Shown in pieces: positions 63,954 through 64,000 of a stretch of DNA of 64,000 nt. The stretch is from Synechococcus sp. LTW-R (lineage in GTDB: Bacteria > Cyanobacteriota > Cyanobacteriia > PCC-6307 > Cyanobiaceae), in assembly GCF_014217875.1 (NCBI RefSeq), contig NZ_CP059060.1, positions 1,674,001 to 1,738,000 of the forward strand, written 5' to 3'. The notes under the pieces are model-generated. The model was not told where the DNA came from, searched no databases, and saw only the letters and a program-made list of their open reading frames with translations. The translations under genes and the position numbers were made by a program. The number at the start of each line of letters is the position of its first letter. Within the stretch, counting starts at the first letter, position 1.

Positions 63954-64000
63954 TCAGCTCTTGGCGGGGGCGTTCGTGAAACGACGCAGCACGCCGTTGA
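63954..64000 (-). CDS. nusB: Probable NusB C-terminus (5' part outside window)
   Basis: Only the last fourteen residues and the TGA stop are in the window. They read NGVLRRFTNAPAKS, in which N-G-V-L-R-R is the conserved end of the transcription antitermination factor NusB. The stop lies eight bases before the ftsY ATG. The nusB-ftsY order is known from picocyanobacteria as I recall. The short length limits certainty. Confidence 0.6.
   Translation of the reverse strand, partial: NGVLRRFTNAPAKS

Overview
The window looks like a chromosome segment of a unicellular picocyanobacterium of the marine/brackish Synechococcus-Cyanobium type. Supporting this are a plant/cyanobacterial-type heme oxygenase (ho1), a long NADP isocitrate dehydrogenase, glycolate dehydrogenase subunits GlcE and GlcF, a small RRM RNA-binding protein with a Gly-rich tail, and the housekeeping run nusB(end)-ftsY-phosphatase-argH-rbp. 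The assignment is inference from gene content; no 16S or photosystem gene is present. Genes are packed tightly. No gap exceeds about 145 bp, so no gene-free stretch above 300 bases exists, and I see no tRNA, rRNA, IS element, integrase or CRISPR array.

Layout: (1) 1-22165, minus strand: an almost unbroken cell-surface glycan operon of 18 genes, most joined by 1-13 bp overlaps. It holds GT2, GT4, GT61 and GT-D-like glycosyltransferases, polymerase/ligase-like membrane proteins, several GT-C-like or DUF2079 membrane proteins, and nucleotide-sugar enzymes (UDP-glucuronate decarboxylase, GDP-fucose synthase, GDP-mannose dehydratase). (2) 22199-29958: mixed-strand accessory part, with a GT-C-like protein plus a GtrB/DPM1-like transferase, a second DUF2079 protein, a membrane protein gene broken by two -1 frameshifts, and GT4 and GT2 genes that run into hisS. 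(3) 29955-42828: core genes (hisS, galE, CCA-adding enzyme, UvrD/PcrA helicase, ho1, icd) interleaved with surface genes (SGNH hydrolase, GT4, PglK-like ABC flippase). (4) 42889-45294: a three-gene cassette of DUF5989 small protein, SxtJ-family membrane protein and NodU/CmcH-family carbamoyltransferase, the same trio as sxtK-sxtJ-sxtI of saxitoxin clusters but without any other toxin gene in view. (5) 45373-53831: glcF and glcE separated by a GT4, an initiating sugar-phosphate transferase, an amino-acid permease and a four-carbon acid-sugar kinase, then a mutarotase. (6) 53885-57844: a Gtr-like module (GtrA, DPM1-type GT2, two GT-C-like proteins) downstream of an alpha/beta hydrolase. (7) 57854-64000: conserved housekeeping genes.

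How it works together (inference): the nucleotide-sugar enzymes would supply UDP-xylose, GDP-L-fucose and UDP-galactose. The sugar-phosphate transferase would start lipid-linked oligosaccharides, cytoplasmic GTs would extend them, the ABC flippase and Wzy/WaaL-like proteins would export, polymerise or ligate them, and the GT-C/GtrB/GtrA genes would decorate them on the periplasmic side. The carbamoyltransferase trio is a candidate modifier of such a glycan or lipid. The AT-richer look of the segments around 2.6-5.8, 12.2-16.5, 24.8-29.2 and 53.9-56.7 kb suggests modules gained by transfer into a GC-richer background.
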